A stretch of 64,000 nucleotides of DNA from Sphaerisporangium aureirubrum (lineage in GTDB: Bacteria > Actinomycetota > Actinomycetes > Streptosporangiales > Streptosporangiaceae), in the NCBI RefSeq assembly GCF_042658925.1, contig NZ_JBHSRF010000035.1:1-64000 (forward strand), in the 5' to 3' direction. The translations under genes were made by a program, and so were the position numbers. Position 1 is the first letter of the stretch, and every line of letters starts with the position of its first letter. Positions 7,324 to 16,003 of the stretch are shown here, one piece after another. Under the pieces are notes generated by a model. The model did no database searches and had not been told where the DNA came from. It saw only the letters and a list, made by a program, of their open reading frames with translations.

Positions 7324-8205
7324 TCACACGATCGGCGGGCGCCCCGCGACGGTCAGCCGCACCACCGTGCCCCAGGACATCGGCCGGCGCGCCCCGTGGC
7401 CACCCTTCATGCCCTCCCACAGCCCGGCGAACCAGACGGCGAGGTTCGCGCGCGACCGGATCCGGGCGACGCTGAGCAGGGTCCAGCTCACCAGGTAGAC
7501 CGGGATCAACAGGGCAGGCAGGCGGCGGTACGCGAGCCAGACGCGGTTACGGGCGACGAGGCGGTAGAACGCGGCGTGCCGGGCGGGATCGGTGGCGGGG
7601 TGGTGGACGACGACGCCGGGCGCGTACCAGCCGGTGCGTCCGAGGTCCCACAGTCTCCAGCTCAGGTCGATGCCTTCGTGGAACAGGAAGAACCGGCCGG
7701 GCCAGCCGCCGGCCCGCTCGTAGTCGGAGCGGCGCACGAGCACCACGCCTTCGGCCATGACGGTGATGGTGCCGTGCCGGGTGGCGTCGCCCGCGCGCAG
7801 GCGCGGGACCCAGCGCCGCAGGGTGACGCCGCTGTGCGGGTCGGCGATGCGTGGCTGGATGTAGGCGGCTTCGGGGTGGTCCCGGGCTTCGGCGACGAGC
7901 CGGGCGAGGGTGTCCGCGGTGGGCAGGACGGCGTCGTTGTCGAAGAAGAAGAGGAACTCGCCGCGGCCCGGCCCGGCCAGCGCCTCCGCCCCGGCGTTAC
8001 GGCCGGCGGGGATGCCTTCGTTGACGGCCAGCGTCACGGTGCGCACGCCCGCGGGCACGTGGTCGGGCTCGACACCGTTGCCGACGACGACCACGCGCAG
8101 TTCGACGTCCTGCTGGGCGAGGAGGGAGTCCATCGCGTGCCGGAAGGCGTCAGGCCGGTCGTTCATGGTGAGAACCACCACGTCGATGGTCGTCGTGCTG
8201 GTCAT
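7324..8205 (-). CDS. Family 2 glycosyltransferase
   Basis: 293 residues. The Rossmann-like GT-A fold starts IDVVVLTMNDRPD; a DxD-like metal/nucleotide site is FFDNDA near 98-103, and the acceptor-side region is EGIDLSWRL near 193-201. A hydrophobic stretch around 232-250 (LLIPVYLVSWTLLSVA) suggests membrane association. Members transfer sugars from NDP-sugars to rhamnose-type or lipid acceptors. There is no neighbouring polysaccharide cluster, so the acceptor is unknown. It is convergent with the XRE regulator. Confidence 0.8.
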   Translation of the reverse strand: MTSTTTIDVVVLTMNDRPDAFRHAMDSLLAQQDVELRVVVVGNGVEPDHVPAGVRTVTLAVNEGIPAGRNAGAEALAGPGRGEFLFFFDNDAVLPTADTLARLVAEARDHPEAAYIQPRIADPHSGVTLRRWVPRLRAGDATRHGTITVMAEGVVLVRRSDYERAGGWPGRFFLFHEGIDLSWRLWDLGRTGWYAPGVVVHHPATDPARHAAFYRLVARNRVWLAYRRLPALLIPVYLVSWTLLSVARIRSRANLAVWFAGLWEGMKGGHGARRPMSWGTVVRLTVAGRPPIV

Positions 8206-8415
8206 GATGTCTCACAGACGGATGTAGGACTCAACTGCGGGAGCGGCGCACCTGCCGGAGACGTGCGCGGTGGTCTCGCGGTGCGTCTCGTTCGCCTGAC
8301 GGCCACCCTAGCGCCACACCGGGTTCACCTCTCCGGAATGGGGACCGAGCTCGGGGGCATGTCTCCAGCTGGTGATTCTCATGTCACACCGCGATCGCCG
8401 TGGCAGTATCGGGGG

Positions 8416-8883
8416 GTGCGGGAGCAGCGATACACCGCCGGTAGCCGGTCGGCTGGGCGGGGGCGCGTATTCGTGCCGGTGCCGTTCGATCCGGATGCGG
8501 TTTGGGCACCCAAGGCGGTGCATCGTGTGGCGGGCACGCTCAACGGCGTGGCCGTTCGTGCGGTGATCACCGAACATGACGGGGAACGCGGTTTTCTGCT
8601 CGGTCCCGCCTGGGTGCGGTGCGGGGTGGAGCCGGGTGTGCGGGTGACCGTGGTGCTGGCGCCGGAGGGCCCGCAGCGGGGCGATCTCGCCGAGGATGTG
8701 GCCGCCGCGCTGGAGGCCAGCCCGGCGGCGGGGGCGTTCTTCGATTCTCTCGCCCAGTTCTACCGGCGGGGGTATCTGCGCTGGATCGACGGCACGAAAG
8801 GCCGCCCTGAGACGCGGGCACGGCGGATCACCGAAATGGTCGGCCTACTGGAGGCCGGGAAGAAGCAGCGTCCCAGAACCTGA
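8416..8883 (+). CDS. DUF1905 / YdeI-type (OmpD-associated) protein
   Basis: 155 residues. The first half has the DUF1905 beta-barrel pattern (FVPVPFDPDAVW, LNGVAVRA, FLLGPAWVR, VTVVLAPEGPQR). The C-terminal half has the YdeI tail motif RRGYLRWIDGTKGRPETR, normally a small all-alpha module. These proteins are widespread in actinomycetes and biochemically uncharacterised. Start GTG at 8416 in a run of G residues. It is convergent with the MFS gene. No function is assigned. Confidence 0.75.
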   Translation: MREQRYTAGSRSAGRGRVFVPVPFDPDAVWAPKAVHRVAGTLNGVAVRAVITEHDGERGFLLGPAWVRCGVEPGVRVTVVLAPEGPQRGDLAEDVAAALEASPAAGAFFDSLAQFYRRGYLRWIDGTKGRPETRARRITEMVGLLEAGKKQRPRT

Positions 8884-8904
8884 AGCGCGTGGACGAGGAC
8901 GGGT

Positions 8905-10128
8905 CTAGGCGGGGCGGCGGTTCACCAGGGCGTGGGCGAGGACGACGGTGATGACGCCGGCGAGCACCACCGAGAGCAGTCCGACGCGCAGGCTGGTGAG
9001 GTCGGCGACGAAGCCGACGAGGGGTGGGGAGAGCAGGAATCCTCCGCGTAGGAGCCAGCTGACGATGGTCAGGCCGGTGCCGGAGGGTAGGCCGGGGAGT
9101 TCGTCGGCGGTGTGCATGGCGGCGGGGACCAGGGTGGCGAAGCCGAGGCCGGCCAGGGCGAAGCCTGCCAGGGCGGTCGGGACCGACGGGAAGGCGAGGG
9201 CGGCGCCCATGCCGGCGGCGGCCAGGGTGGCGCCGGCGCGGGCGACGGTGCGCTGGCCGAAGCGGTCCACGACGCGGTCGCCGGTGAGGCGTCCGATGGT
9301 CATGGCGGCCTGGAGTGCCACGACGGCCAGGCCGGCGGTGGCGGCGTCGGCGTGCAGATCGCCGCTGAGGTAGAGCGCGCCCCAGGAGGACCCGGCGTCC
9401 TCGACGAGCGCGCCGCAGGCGGCCAGCACGCCGAGCACGGCGAGCAGCCGCACGGCCGGGGCGGTGAACGAGCGGCGCGCGGCCGGGCGGCTGCCCGCGG
9501 CGGGGAGGCCCTGGGCCTCGGCGGTGCGCTCGGCGTCCTCGGGACCGGGCAGCAGGAAACGCAGGGCGACGACGGCGACGACGCTGAACAGTACCGCGGA
9601 GATGCTCAGGTGGACCGCGAGGGGGATGCGGAGGCCGGCGGCGGCCGAGCCCATCAGGCCGCCCAGGACCGCGCCGATGCTCCACACGCCGTGCAGCGAG
9701 TTGAGGATGGAGCGCCGGTAGAGCCGTTGGACGCGCAGGCCGTGGGCGTTCTGCGCCACGTCGACGACCGCGTCGAGGGCGCCCACGACGAACAGCGCGC
9801 AGCCGAACGCGATCCAGTTCGGCGCGAAGGGGATGACCAGCGTCGCGACGGTCATCACGACGATTCCGAAGGCCGCCACGCGCGCGGAGCGGAACCGGCG
9901 GATCGCGGCGCCGGCGAGCAGCCCCGCCAGCAGCGCGCCGATCGGGAATCCGGCCAGCGCGGTGCCGAAGACGGCGTTGCTCACCCCGAGGTCGGCCTTG
10001 ATCTGCGGGTAGCGCGGGACGACGTTGAAGAACACGGCGCCGTTGGTGAGGAACAGAGCGGCGACGGCGGCGCGTGCCAGGCGTGCCTGGCGGGTGGGCG
10101 TGGTGAGGGGGACGGCGGCGGTGGGCAT
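8905..10128 (-). CDS. Major facilitator superfamily permease
   Basis: About 407 residues with 12 predicted membrane segments, a loop between the two halves (about 190-215), and FLTNGAVFFNVVPRYPQIKADLG early in the first helix pair, as in the fucose-permease/YfnC-like branch. The start at ATG 10128 is preceded by CGGAAG; an upstream in-frame start at 10230 would add 34 hydrophilic residues and is less likely. The substrate (sugar or drug) cannot be read from the sequence. Confidence 0.8.
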   Translation of the reverse strand: MPTAAVPLTTPTRQARLARAAVAALFLTNGAVFFNVVPRYPQIKADLGVSNAVFGTALAGFPIGALLAGLLAGAAIRRFRSARVAAFGIVVMTVATLVIPFAPNWIAFGCALFVVGALDAVVDVAQNAHGLRVQRLYRRSILNSLHGVWSIGAVLGGLMGSAAAGLRIPLAVHLSISAVLFSVVAVVALRFLLPGPEDAERTAEAQGLPAAGSRPAARRSFTAPAVRLLAVLGVLAACGALVEDAGSSWGALYLSGDLHADAATAGLAVVALQAAMTIGRLTGDRVVDRFGQRTVARAGATLAAAGMGAALAFPSVPTALAGFALAGLGFATLVPAAMHTADELPGLPSGTGLTIVSWLLRGGFLLSPPLVGFVADLTSLRVGLLSVVLAGVITVVLAHALVNRRPA

Positions 10129-10377
10129 CGACTTCCGATCACGTGCGGGGGCGAGAGGATCGACGCGTTCACCGGAGACGGCGGGATCGTCCGCCGCGAC
10201 GACGCTCACCGGGAGATCCCCGGTGACCACCGCGCCCGCGCCAAGCCCCCGCCGAACGCCAAATACCGCCGAGTTCGCGTAGAAAACCAGCTATCTGCGG
10301 CAAAAATACCACTTTGACCCCGACAAGGCCGCGATGCGCCCGGCGCTAGACGTGAGATCGGCCACGCCGTCCAGGGC

Positions 10378-10406
10378 TTGCAAATTTGGTTAGGCTAACC
10401 TAACTT
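10378..10406 (+). promoter_or_regulatory. Iron-regulated promoter with IdeR/DtxR box
   Basis: TTGCAA (10378-10383) and TAACTT (10401-10406) are spaced 17 bp. The spacer and -10 carry TTTGGTTAGGCTAACCTAA (10385-10403), which matches the IdeR/DtxR consensus at 18 of 19 positions. Iron-loaded repressor bound here would block RNA polymerase, so the siderophore-uptake operon that follows should be made under iron starvation. Confidence 0.88.
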
Positions 10407-10444
10407 AAGGGGCGATTTCCCCCTATTTGAGATAGGAACACCGC

Positions 10445-11452
10445 ATGCGCACGTCGCGTCGGGTTCTCGTCGTGGCGGCTTTGGGCCTTGGGCTCGTCGG
10501 TTGCGGCGCGCAGAACTCCCCCGATACACAGCCCTCCCCCTCGTCCGGCGGGTGGTCGTTCACCGACGGGTCCGGTGAGACGGTCAAGGCCGACAAGATC
10601 CCCACCCGGATCATCGCGCACGCGGGTGAGGCGGCCGCGCTGATGTCGTTCGGCATCAAGCCGGTGGGCGTCTACGCCGACGAGCCGATCAAGACCGACG
10701 CCAACCTGAAGGACGCCGATCTCTCCGGGATCGAGATCCTCGGCCAGGAGTGGGGAAAGATCGACGTGGAGAAGGCGGCCGGGCTGCGGCCGGACCTGAT
10801 CGTCGCGGACTGGTGGCCGGCGGAGAAGGCGCACAGCGGCCTGGAGGAAGGGGTCGACGAGAAGAGCAAGAAACTCGCCGAGCTGGCCCCGGTGGTGGGC
10901 GTCAGCCAGGGCAAGTCCATCGAGGACCTGGCCGAGGGGTACGAGAGCCTCGCCAAGAGCCTGGGCGCCAAGGTGGACGCTCCCGAGGTCGCCGCGAACA
11001 AGAAGCGCTTCGAGGAGTCCGTCGAGAAGTTCAAGGCGGCGGTCACCGCCAAGCCCGGCCTGACGGCCCTCGGCATGTCGCCCGCCGACGACAAGGTGTA
11101 CGTCGCCAACCCGGAGTACGCCCCCGAGCTGCTGGACTTCCAGCGCTGGGGCCTGAAGGTGGTCAACCCGGACAAGCCGGACTCCGGTTTCCCGTACTGG
11201 GAGAGCCTCAGCTGGGAGAACGCCGACAAGTACCAGCCGGACCTGATCCTGTGGGACGGCAGGTCCTTCACCCCCACGGTCAACGCCGAGTGGGGCACGA
11301 AGCAGCCCACCTGGTTCAAGATCAAGGCGGCGAAGGCCGGTGCGGTGGCGGCCTGGCCGGCGTACTGGTTGCACACGTTCGGCGACTTCGCGACCGAGGT
11401 CGACAAGCTCACCGAGGCGATCAAGGTCGCCGACGAGAACCTCGGCGACTGA
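10445..11452 (+). CDS. Siderophore-binding lipoprotein of an iron ABC importer (FepB-like)
   Basis: 335 residues. A type II signal with lipobox LVGC places lipidated Cys20 on the outer face of the membrane. The fold is the class III periplasmic-binding type: PTRIIAHAGEAAALMSFGIKPVGVY near 50-74 and LRPDLIVADWWPAEK near 118-132 are typical of catecholate or hydroxamate siderophore receptors. It leads a four-gene operon directly downstream of an IdeR box. Charged Lys-rich surface and xenosiderophore uptake are possible; the exact ligand is unknown. Confidence 0.88.
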   Translation: MRTSRRVLVVAALGLGLVGCGAQNSPDTQPSPSSGGWSFTDGSGETVKADKIPTRIIAHAGEAAALMSFGIKPVGVYADEPIKTDANLKDADLSGIEILGQEWGKIDVEKAAGLRPDLIVADWWPAEKAHSGLEEGVDEKSKKLAELAPVVGVSQGKSIEDLAEGYESLAKSLGAKVDAPEVAANKKRFEESVEKFKAAVTAKPGLTALGMSPADDKVYVANPEYAPELLDFQRWGLKVVNPDKPDSGFPYWESLSWENADKYQPDLILWDGRSFTPTVNAEWGTKQPTWFKIKAAKAGAVAAWPAYWLHTFGDFATEVDKLTEAIKVADENLGD

Positions 11453-11461
11453 TCCCTCTCC

Positions 11462-12487
11462 ATGCCCAGCACGCTCTCACTACGACGGGCCCCGGTCCTC
11501 GGGCTCGGGCTCGCCGCGCTCTGCGTCCTGCTCGCCGCGGCGGCGTTCCTCAGCGTGACCCTCGGTTCGCGTGACATCGGCCTGCCCGACGTCCTGCGGG
11601 CACTCGGCGGCCTCGGCGGCGATGGGTCGATCACCAGCACGGTGACCCTGGAGCTGCGTGTGCCGCGCACGCTCCTCGGCATCCTGGTGGGCGCCGCCCT
11701 GGGCGTCGCGGGCGCGATCCTGCAGGGCGTCACGCGCAATCCGCTGGCCGACGCCGGGATCATGGGCATCAACTCCGGCGCGGCCGTCCTCGTGGTCTTC
11801 GCGATCACGGTCCTCGGGATCCGGGGCGTGGGCGTGTACGTGTGGTTCGCCTTCGCGGGCGCGATCATCGCGACCCTGCTGGTGTACGCGATCGCGTCGC
11901 TGGGCCGCGAGGGCGCCACCCCCGTCAAACTGGCCCTGGCCGGCGCGGCGGTCACCGCCGGCCTCGGCTCCGTCACCTCGGGCATCGTCATGACCAACGT
12001 CGACGCGCTGAACGAGCTGCGTTTCTGGCAGGTCGGCTCGCTCGCCGGCCGGTACGCGCCGATCCTGACCGGGGTCGCGCCGTTCCTGCTCGCGGGCCTG
12101 GTCGCGGCGCTGGGCCTCGGCAGGGCGCTCAACGGGCTCGCGCTCGGCGAGGACGTCGCGCGAGGGCTCGGCCAGCGGGTCGGGCTCACCAGGGCCGTCG
12201 CCTTCGGGATCGTCGCGGTGCTCGCCGGGGCGGCCACGGCGGCCTGCGGGCCGATCGTCTTCATCGGACTGGTGGTGCCGCACCTCGCGCGGGTGCTCTG
12301 CGGCCCGGACCACCGGTGGATCCTGCCGTACTCGATGCTGCTGGCGCCGATCGTGCTGCTGCTGTGCGACGTGCTCGGCAGGGTCGCGGGCGCCCCCGGG
12401 GAACTGCAGGTCGGTGTGGTCCTCGGGGTGCTCGGCGCGCCGGTCTTCGTCCTGATCGTGCGCTACAACCGGCTGTCGGAGGTGTGA
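11462..12487 (+). CDS. Iron-siderophore ABC permease, FecCD family (FepD-like)
   Basis: 341 residues with about nine to ten membrane helices. FecCD signatures include RVPRTLLGILVGAALGVAGAILQ-type sequence near 64-86, NPLADAGIMGINSGAA near 95-110, and GPIVFIGLVVPHLAR near 262-276, the coupling-helix region contacting the ATPase. Starts 9 bp after the lipoprotein gene. It forms the translocation pore with the next permease. Confidence 0.9.
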   Translation: MPSTLSLRRAPVLGLGLAALCVLLAAAAFLSVTLGSRDIGLPDVLRALGGLGGDGSITSTVTLELRVPRTLLGILVGAALGVAGAILQGVTRNPLADAGIMGINSGAAVLVVFAITVLGIRGVGVYVWFAFAGAIIATLLVYAIASLGREGATPVKLALAGAAVTAGLGSVTSGIVMTNVDALNELRFWQVGSLAGRYAPILTGVAPFLLAGLVAALGLGRALNGLALGEDVARGLGQRVGLTRAVAFGIVAVLAGAATAACGPIVFIGLVVPHLARVLCGPDHRWILPYSMLLAPIVLLLCDVLGRVAGAPGELQVGVVLGVLGAPVFVLIVRYNRLSEV

Positions 12488-12492
12488 CCGGC

Positions 12493-13533
12493 ATGGCCAC
12501 AATGACCGTCTCCGACGCCCTCGGCGCCACGCGGCGCAGACGCACGGCACGGATCGCGGTGGTGACCTTCGCGCTGGCCGCGGCCGTCGCCACCCTGTTC
12601 GTGGTGACCATGATGGTGGGGAGCATCCGCCTCTCCGCCGCCGAGGTGATCGGATCGCTGCTGGGCACGATCGACGACCCGAGCGTCGACTTCGTCGTCC
12701 TCGGCCTGCGGCTCCCGACCGCCGCGAGCGCGCTGGCCGTCGGGCTCGCCCTCGGCGCGTCCGGCACGATCTTCCAGCACCTGCTCCGCAACCCCCTCGC
12801 CTCACCCGACTTCGTGGGCATCTCCTCCGGCGCGAGCCTGGCCGCCGTCACCGGAATCGTGTTCCTGCACGTCAGCGGGATCGCCGTCACCGGGCTCGCG
12901 CTGGGCGGGGCCGTCGTGGCCGCGCTGCTGATGTATCTGCTCGCCTGGCGCGACGGCGTGAGCGGCTACCGCTTCATCCTGATCGGCATCGGCGTGTCGG
13001 CCTTCTTCGAGGGCTTCACCGGGTTCGTGCTGACCCGTGCCCAGTTGTACGAGGCACGCCAGGCGATGCACTGGCTGACCGGCTCCGTCGGGCAGGCCGG
13101 AGACACCGAGCTGCGGCTCCTGCTCGGCGCGCTGGTCGTGCTGCTCCCCCTGGCCATGCTGCTGCAACGGCAGCTACGCGTGCTCGAACTCGGCGACGAC
13201 GCCGCGCGCGGACTCGGCGCGCCCGCCGAGCTCGCCCGCGCCGGTCTGCTGGCCACCGCCGTGGTCCTGGTCGCGCTGGCCGTCGCGGTGGCCGGCCCTC
13301 TCGTCTTCGTCGCGCTCGTCGCGGGGCCGATCGCCAACCGGCTGCTGGGGCCCGCCACCGGAGGCGTCGTCGCCGCGGCCCTGGTGGGCGCGGCGGTCCT
13401 GCTGACCGCCGACCTCGTCGCCGTGCATCTGCTGCCGACCGCGCTGCCCACCGGTGTGGTCACCGGCGCGGTCGGCGCGCCGTACCTGTTGTGGCTGCTC
13501 GCCACCACGAACCGACAAGGAGCAGGCGGATGA
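12493..13533 (+). CDS. Iron-siderophore ABC permease, FecCD family (FepG-like)
   Basis: 346 residues. The same family as its upstream partner, with LRLPTAASALAVGLALGASG near 77-96, NPLASPDFVGISSGAS near 105-120, and GPLVFVALVAGPIANRLLG near 269-287. Chosen start ATG 12493, five bases after the previous stop; ATG 12502 is an alternative. Its TGA overlaps the ATG of the ATPase gene, so translation is coupled. It is expected to form a heterodimeric pore with the product of 11462-12487. Confidence 0.9.
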   Translation: MATMTVSDALGATRRRRTARIAVVTFALAAAVATLFVVTMMVGSIRLSAAEVIGSLLGTIDDPSVDFVVLGLRLPTAASALAVGLALGASGTIFQHLLRNPLASPDFVGISSGASLAAVTGIVFLHVSGIAVTGLALGGAVVAALLMYLLAWRDGVSGYRFILIGIGVSAFFEGFTGFVLTRAQLYEARQAMHWLTGSVGQAGDTELRLLLGALVVLLPLAMLLQRQLRVLELGDDAARGLGAPAELARAGLLATAVVLVALAVAVAGPLVFVALVAGPIANRLLGPATGGVVAAALVGAAVLLTADLVAVHLLPTALPTGVVTGAVGAPYLLWLLATTNRQGAGG

Positions 13534-14303
13534 GCCGTCTCCGCGCCGAAGGCCTGTCCCTGGGCTACGACGACCGGGCCGTCATCACCGACCTCGACGT
13601 CTCCGTGCTCGACGGGAAGTTCACCGCGATCGTGGGCGCCAACGCCTGCGGCAAGTCGACGCTGCTGCGCGGCCTCGCCCGGCTCCTCAAGCCACGCGAG
13701 GGGGCCGTGTATCTCGACGGCAGAGCCCTCGCCGAGCTGAGCACGCTGGACGTGGCCAAGGTGCTCGGCCTGCTGCCGCAGACCCCCGAGGCGCCCGACG
13801 GCATCACCGTCGCCGACCTGGTCTCCCGCGGCCGCTACCCGCACCAGGGCTGGTTCCGCCGGTGGACCGACCGTGACCACGAGGCGGTGACCCGTGCGCT
13901 GACCGCGACCGACACGGCCGATCTGATCGACCGCCCGCTGCGGGCCCTCTCCGGCGGGCAGCGGCAACGGGTCTGGGTCGCCATGGCACTGGCGCAGGAC
14001 ACCGATCTGCTGCTGCTGGACGAACCCACCACGTTCTTGGACATCAACCATCAGGTGGAGCTGCTACGGCTGTTGCGCAGGCTCAACGCCGAGTCCGGCA
14101 AGACCATCGTCGCCGTCCTGCACGACCTCAACCTCGCCTGCCGCTTCTGCGACCACATCATCGCCATGGACGGCGGCGCCGTCGTCGCCGAGGGTCCCCC
14201 CACCACGGTGGTCACCGCCGAACTGGTCGAAAAGGTCTTCGGCCTCTCCTGCCTGATCATCCCCGACCCGGTCGCCGGAACCCCCATCGTGGTGCCCGCC
14301 TAG
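13530..14303 (+). CDS. Iron-siderophore ABC ATPase (FepC-like)
   Basis: 257 residues: Walker A GANACGKST at 36-44, Q-loop LLPQTPE, signature LSGGQRQR, Walker B LLLLDEPTTFLD, and H-loop VLHDLNLA. The DEPTTFLDI and HDLNLACRF segments are typical of siderophore/haem importers. Starts ATG at 13530 inside the previous stop, with AAGGAG upstream. It drives the importer encoded by the three upstream genes. Confidence 0.93.
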   Translation: MSRLRAEGLSLGYDDRAVITDLDVSVLDGKFTAIVGANACGKSTLLRGLARLLKPREGAVYLDGRALAELSTLDVAKVLGLLPQTPEAPDGITVADLVSRGRYPHQGWFRRWTDRDHEAVTRALTATDTADLIDRPLRALSGGQRQRVWVAMALAQDTDLLLLDEPTTFLDINHQVELLRLLRRLNAESGKTIVAVLHDLNLACRFCDHIIAMDGGAVVAEGPPTTVVTAELVEKVFGLSCLIIPDPVAGTPIVVPA

Positions 14304-14344
14304 CCTCAGCCGCCTGAGCCGGCCGGTTCTTCCGCACGTCCGGG

Positions 14345-14375
14345 CGGGGTGGGGTCACCGGCTGACACCACCCCG
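14345..14375. terminator. Hairpin between convergent genes
   Basis: An 8-bp stem CGGGGTGG/CCACCCCG (14345-14352 with 14368-14375), extended by matching outer segments CTTCCG (14329) and CGGAAG (14382), lies between the iron operon and the SGNH gene. It probably terminates both. Confidence 0.55.
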
Positions 14376-14392
14376 GCCCGGCGGAAGGGACG

Positions 14393-15646
14393 TCACGAGA
14401 TGGTGAGGGTGCCGTTCGCGTTGCGGGCGCAGGTGACCGTCGTGCGGGGGGCGGCGTTGAGGGCGCCGGTCAGGCATTGGCCGAGGACGGTGTGGCCCGC
14501 GGCGCTGGGGTGCCATGACTCCTGGCAGGTCTGGAAGTAGGTGACGCAGGTGTTCGCCAGCCGCTGGATGCCGATCTTGTCCCAGCCGGACAGGCTCGTG
14601 ATGAACGTGCCGGACGGGCCGTCCTGCACCCGGAGCGGCGTGGCGAGCGTGCCCGTCGGGCTGCCGGGGTTCTCGCAGAGCCGGGCCCCGTCGAAGGCCT
14701 TCTGGACGTCCAGCACGCGCAGGTCGGCCGCGGGGCGTTCGGCCGCCAGCGTGGTGTAGGCGTTCCTGACCAGGGAGCCGAGGTTCTGGGAGAACACGTG
14801 GCCGGGGGCGAGGCTCGCGCGGTGGATCGGGCAGCCGGCGGCGTACCGCTCGGCGCCGAGGGCGCGGAACTTGTCGCGGGTGTCGGTGCGGCTGTCCTCG
14901 TCGCGGTACTGCTCGGCGACGTCGAGCGGCATCGGGTTGGTGTAGGTCTGCAGGACCACACGGTGGACGCCGTCGGCGTCGACCTGGGCGAGGGTGTCGA
15001 GGATCTGGCGCAGGGCGGCGGTGGTCTCGGCGGTGGCGGCGGCGACCTCGGCGTCGGTGGCCAGGTCGGAGACGGTGCAGGGCTCCTGCGGCACCTCGCC
15101 GTTCAGGTAGGCCCAGAACTCCCACCAGCCCGTCCAGGCGTCGGCGATGAAGCGGTTGGCGCACAGCGAGGCCACGTCGCCGAAGGTGAACTGCGTGTTG
15201 TTGGAGCCGAGGCCGACGAGGACGACGTCGATGTCGTGGGTCTGGGCGACGGCGCGCAGCTGGTCGAGCTGCGAGGCGACGGAGCGGCCCGAGGCGCGGG
15301 CGCTAGAGGGGTTCGCGACGTCGGCGGGCTGGCCGCCGGAGCACGCGAGGTTGAAGCGGTCCTGGATGCCGGGGAGAGAGGCCTTGAACAACGAGGCGTT
15401 CGCCGACCGGTGACAGAAGTAGGCGTTGCTGTTGGGCGCCGACCAGCCGGGGAAGGCCTGCGCCGTCCCGGAGGCGTCGACGACGGGCTGGTAGTTCCCC
15501 GCGCCCTCTCCACTGACGAAGCTGTCGCCGAGCGCGACGGCGGCGGTGGGCAGTACCGCCTGCGCCGCTCCCCCCTGGACGATTTGGATGCCGGCCACGC
15601 TCACCAGGAGCGCGGTCATCGCGGCCACACGACGGAGAACCCTCAC
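14393..15646 (-). CDS. Secreted SGNH/GDSL hydrolase (lipase/esterase)
   Basis: 417 residues. A signal peptide ends near residue 31 (GGAAQAV). Block I is GDSFVSGEG with nucleophile Ser42, the oxyanion Gly/Asn blocks include GLGSNN near 146-151, and block V is SWHPSAAGH near the C-terminus with the catalytic His. Several paired cysteines suggest disulfides in an exported enzyme, as in Streptomyces SGNH lipases and phospholipases. Start GTG 15646 with GGGGAG upstream. Substrate (lipid or acetylated glycan) is unknown. Confidence 0.83.
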   Translation of the reverse strand: MRVLRRVAAMTALLVSVAGIQIVQGGAAQAVLPTAAVALGDSFVSGEGAGNYQPVVDASGTAQAFPGWSAPNSNAYFCHRSANASLFKASLPGIQDRFNLACSGGQPADVANPSSARASGRSVASQLDQLRAVAQTHDIDVVLVGLGSNNTQFTFGDVASLCANRFIADAWTGWWEFWAYLNGEVPQEPCTVSDLATDAEVAAATAETTAALRQILDTLAQVDADGVHRVVLQTYTNPMPLDVAEQYRDEDSRTDTRDKFRALGAERYAAGCPIHRASLAPGHVFSQNLGSLVRNAYTTLAAERPAADLRVLDVQKAFDGARLCENPGSPTGTLATPLRVQDGPSGTFITSLSGWDKIGIQRLANTCVTYFQTCQESWHPSAAGHTVLGQCLTGALNAAPRTTVTCARNANGTLTIS

Positions 15647-15662
15647 GACTCCCCATTTCCCA

Positions 15663-15848
15663 CTAAACCTGCCTGAAATTATGGATAGCTAGACCACAAC
15701 ACGCCGCGCCGATGGCGTCAAGATCTCCATCGGGCCCGGCCGCTTCATCTAAGAGATCGCGGATCACGGTGATCGTCAAGCATGCGTTTGCTTGCTCACA
15801 CTGAGCCACCCGTCGGAAGATCACATCGCGCCCGAAAAGGATCTCCAT
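15663..15848 (-). CDS. Possible small protein, 61 residues, unusual codon use
   Basis: An ATG-initiated frame (MEILFGRDVIF at the start, CCGLAIHNFRQV at the end) stops 16 bp before the SGNH gene on the same strand. About 57 percent of codons end in G or C, far below its neighbours, and it holds TTA and TTG leucines. Either it is a young or transferred small gene, or it is chance coding within the SGNH upstream region (15647-16003), which otherwise shows no recognisable element. No family recognised. Confidence 0.25.
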   Translation of the reverse strand: MEILFGRDVIFRRVAQCEQANACLTITVIRDLLDEAAGPDGDLDAIGAACCGLAIHNFRQV

Positions 15849-16003
15849 GACCTGAGTGTTCCGGTGGGCGCCACGGGGTACGGGACTTCGATGGGCTGAG
15901 CGGTGGCTCAAGAAACCCGCCTTTCCCGGTGGTGAGAGGCTTGATCGACGGATGCGGGTGGTCACATGCGGGCGGCGGCGTGGTAGGCGCCGGTACGGCG
16001 CGG

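Noticed and set aside
13454..13876. Alternative frame across the iron permease/ATPase junction
   Set aside because: The ATGA-coupled ATPase with Walker A in another frame explains the sequence.
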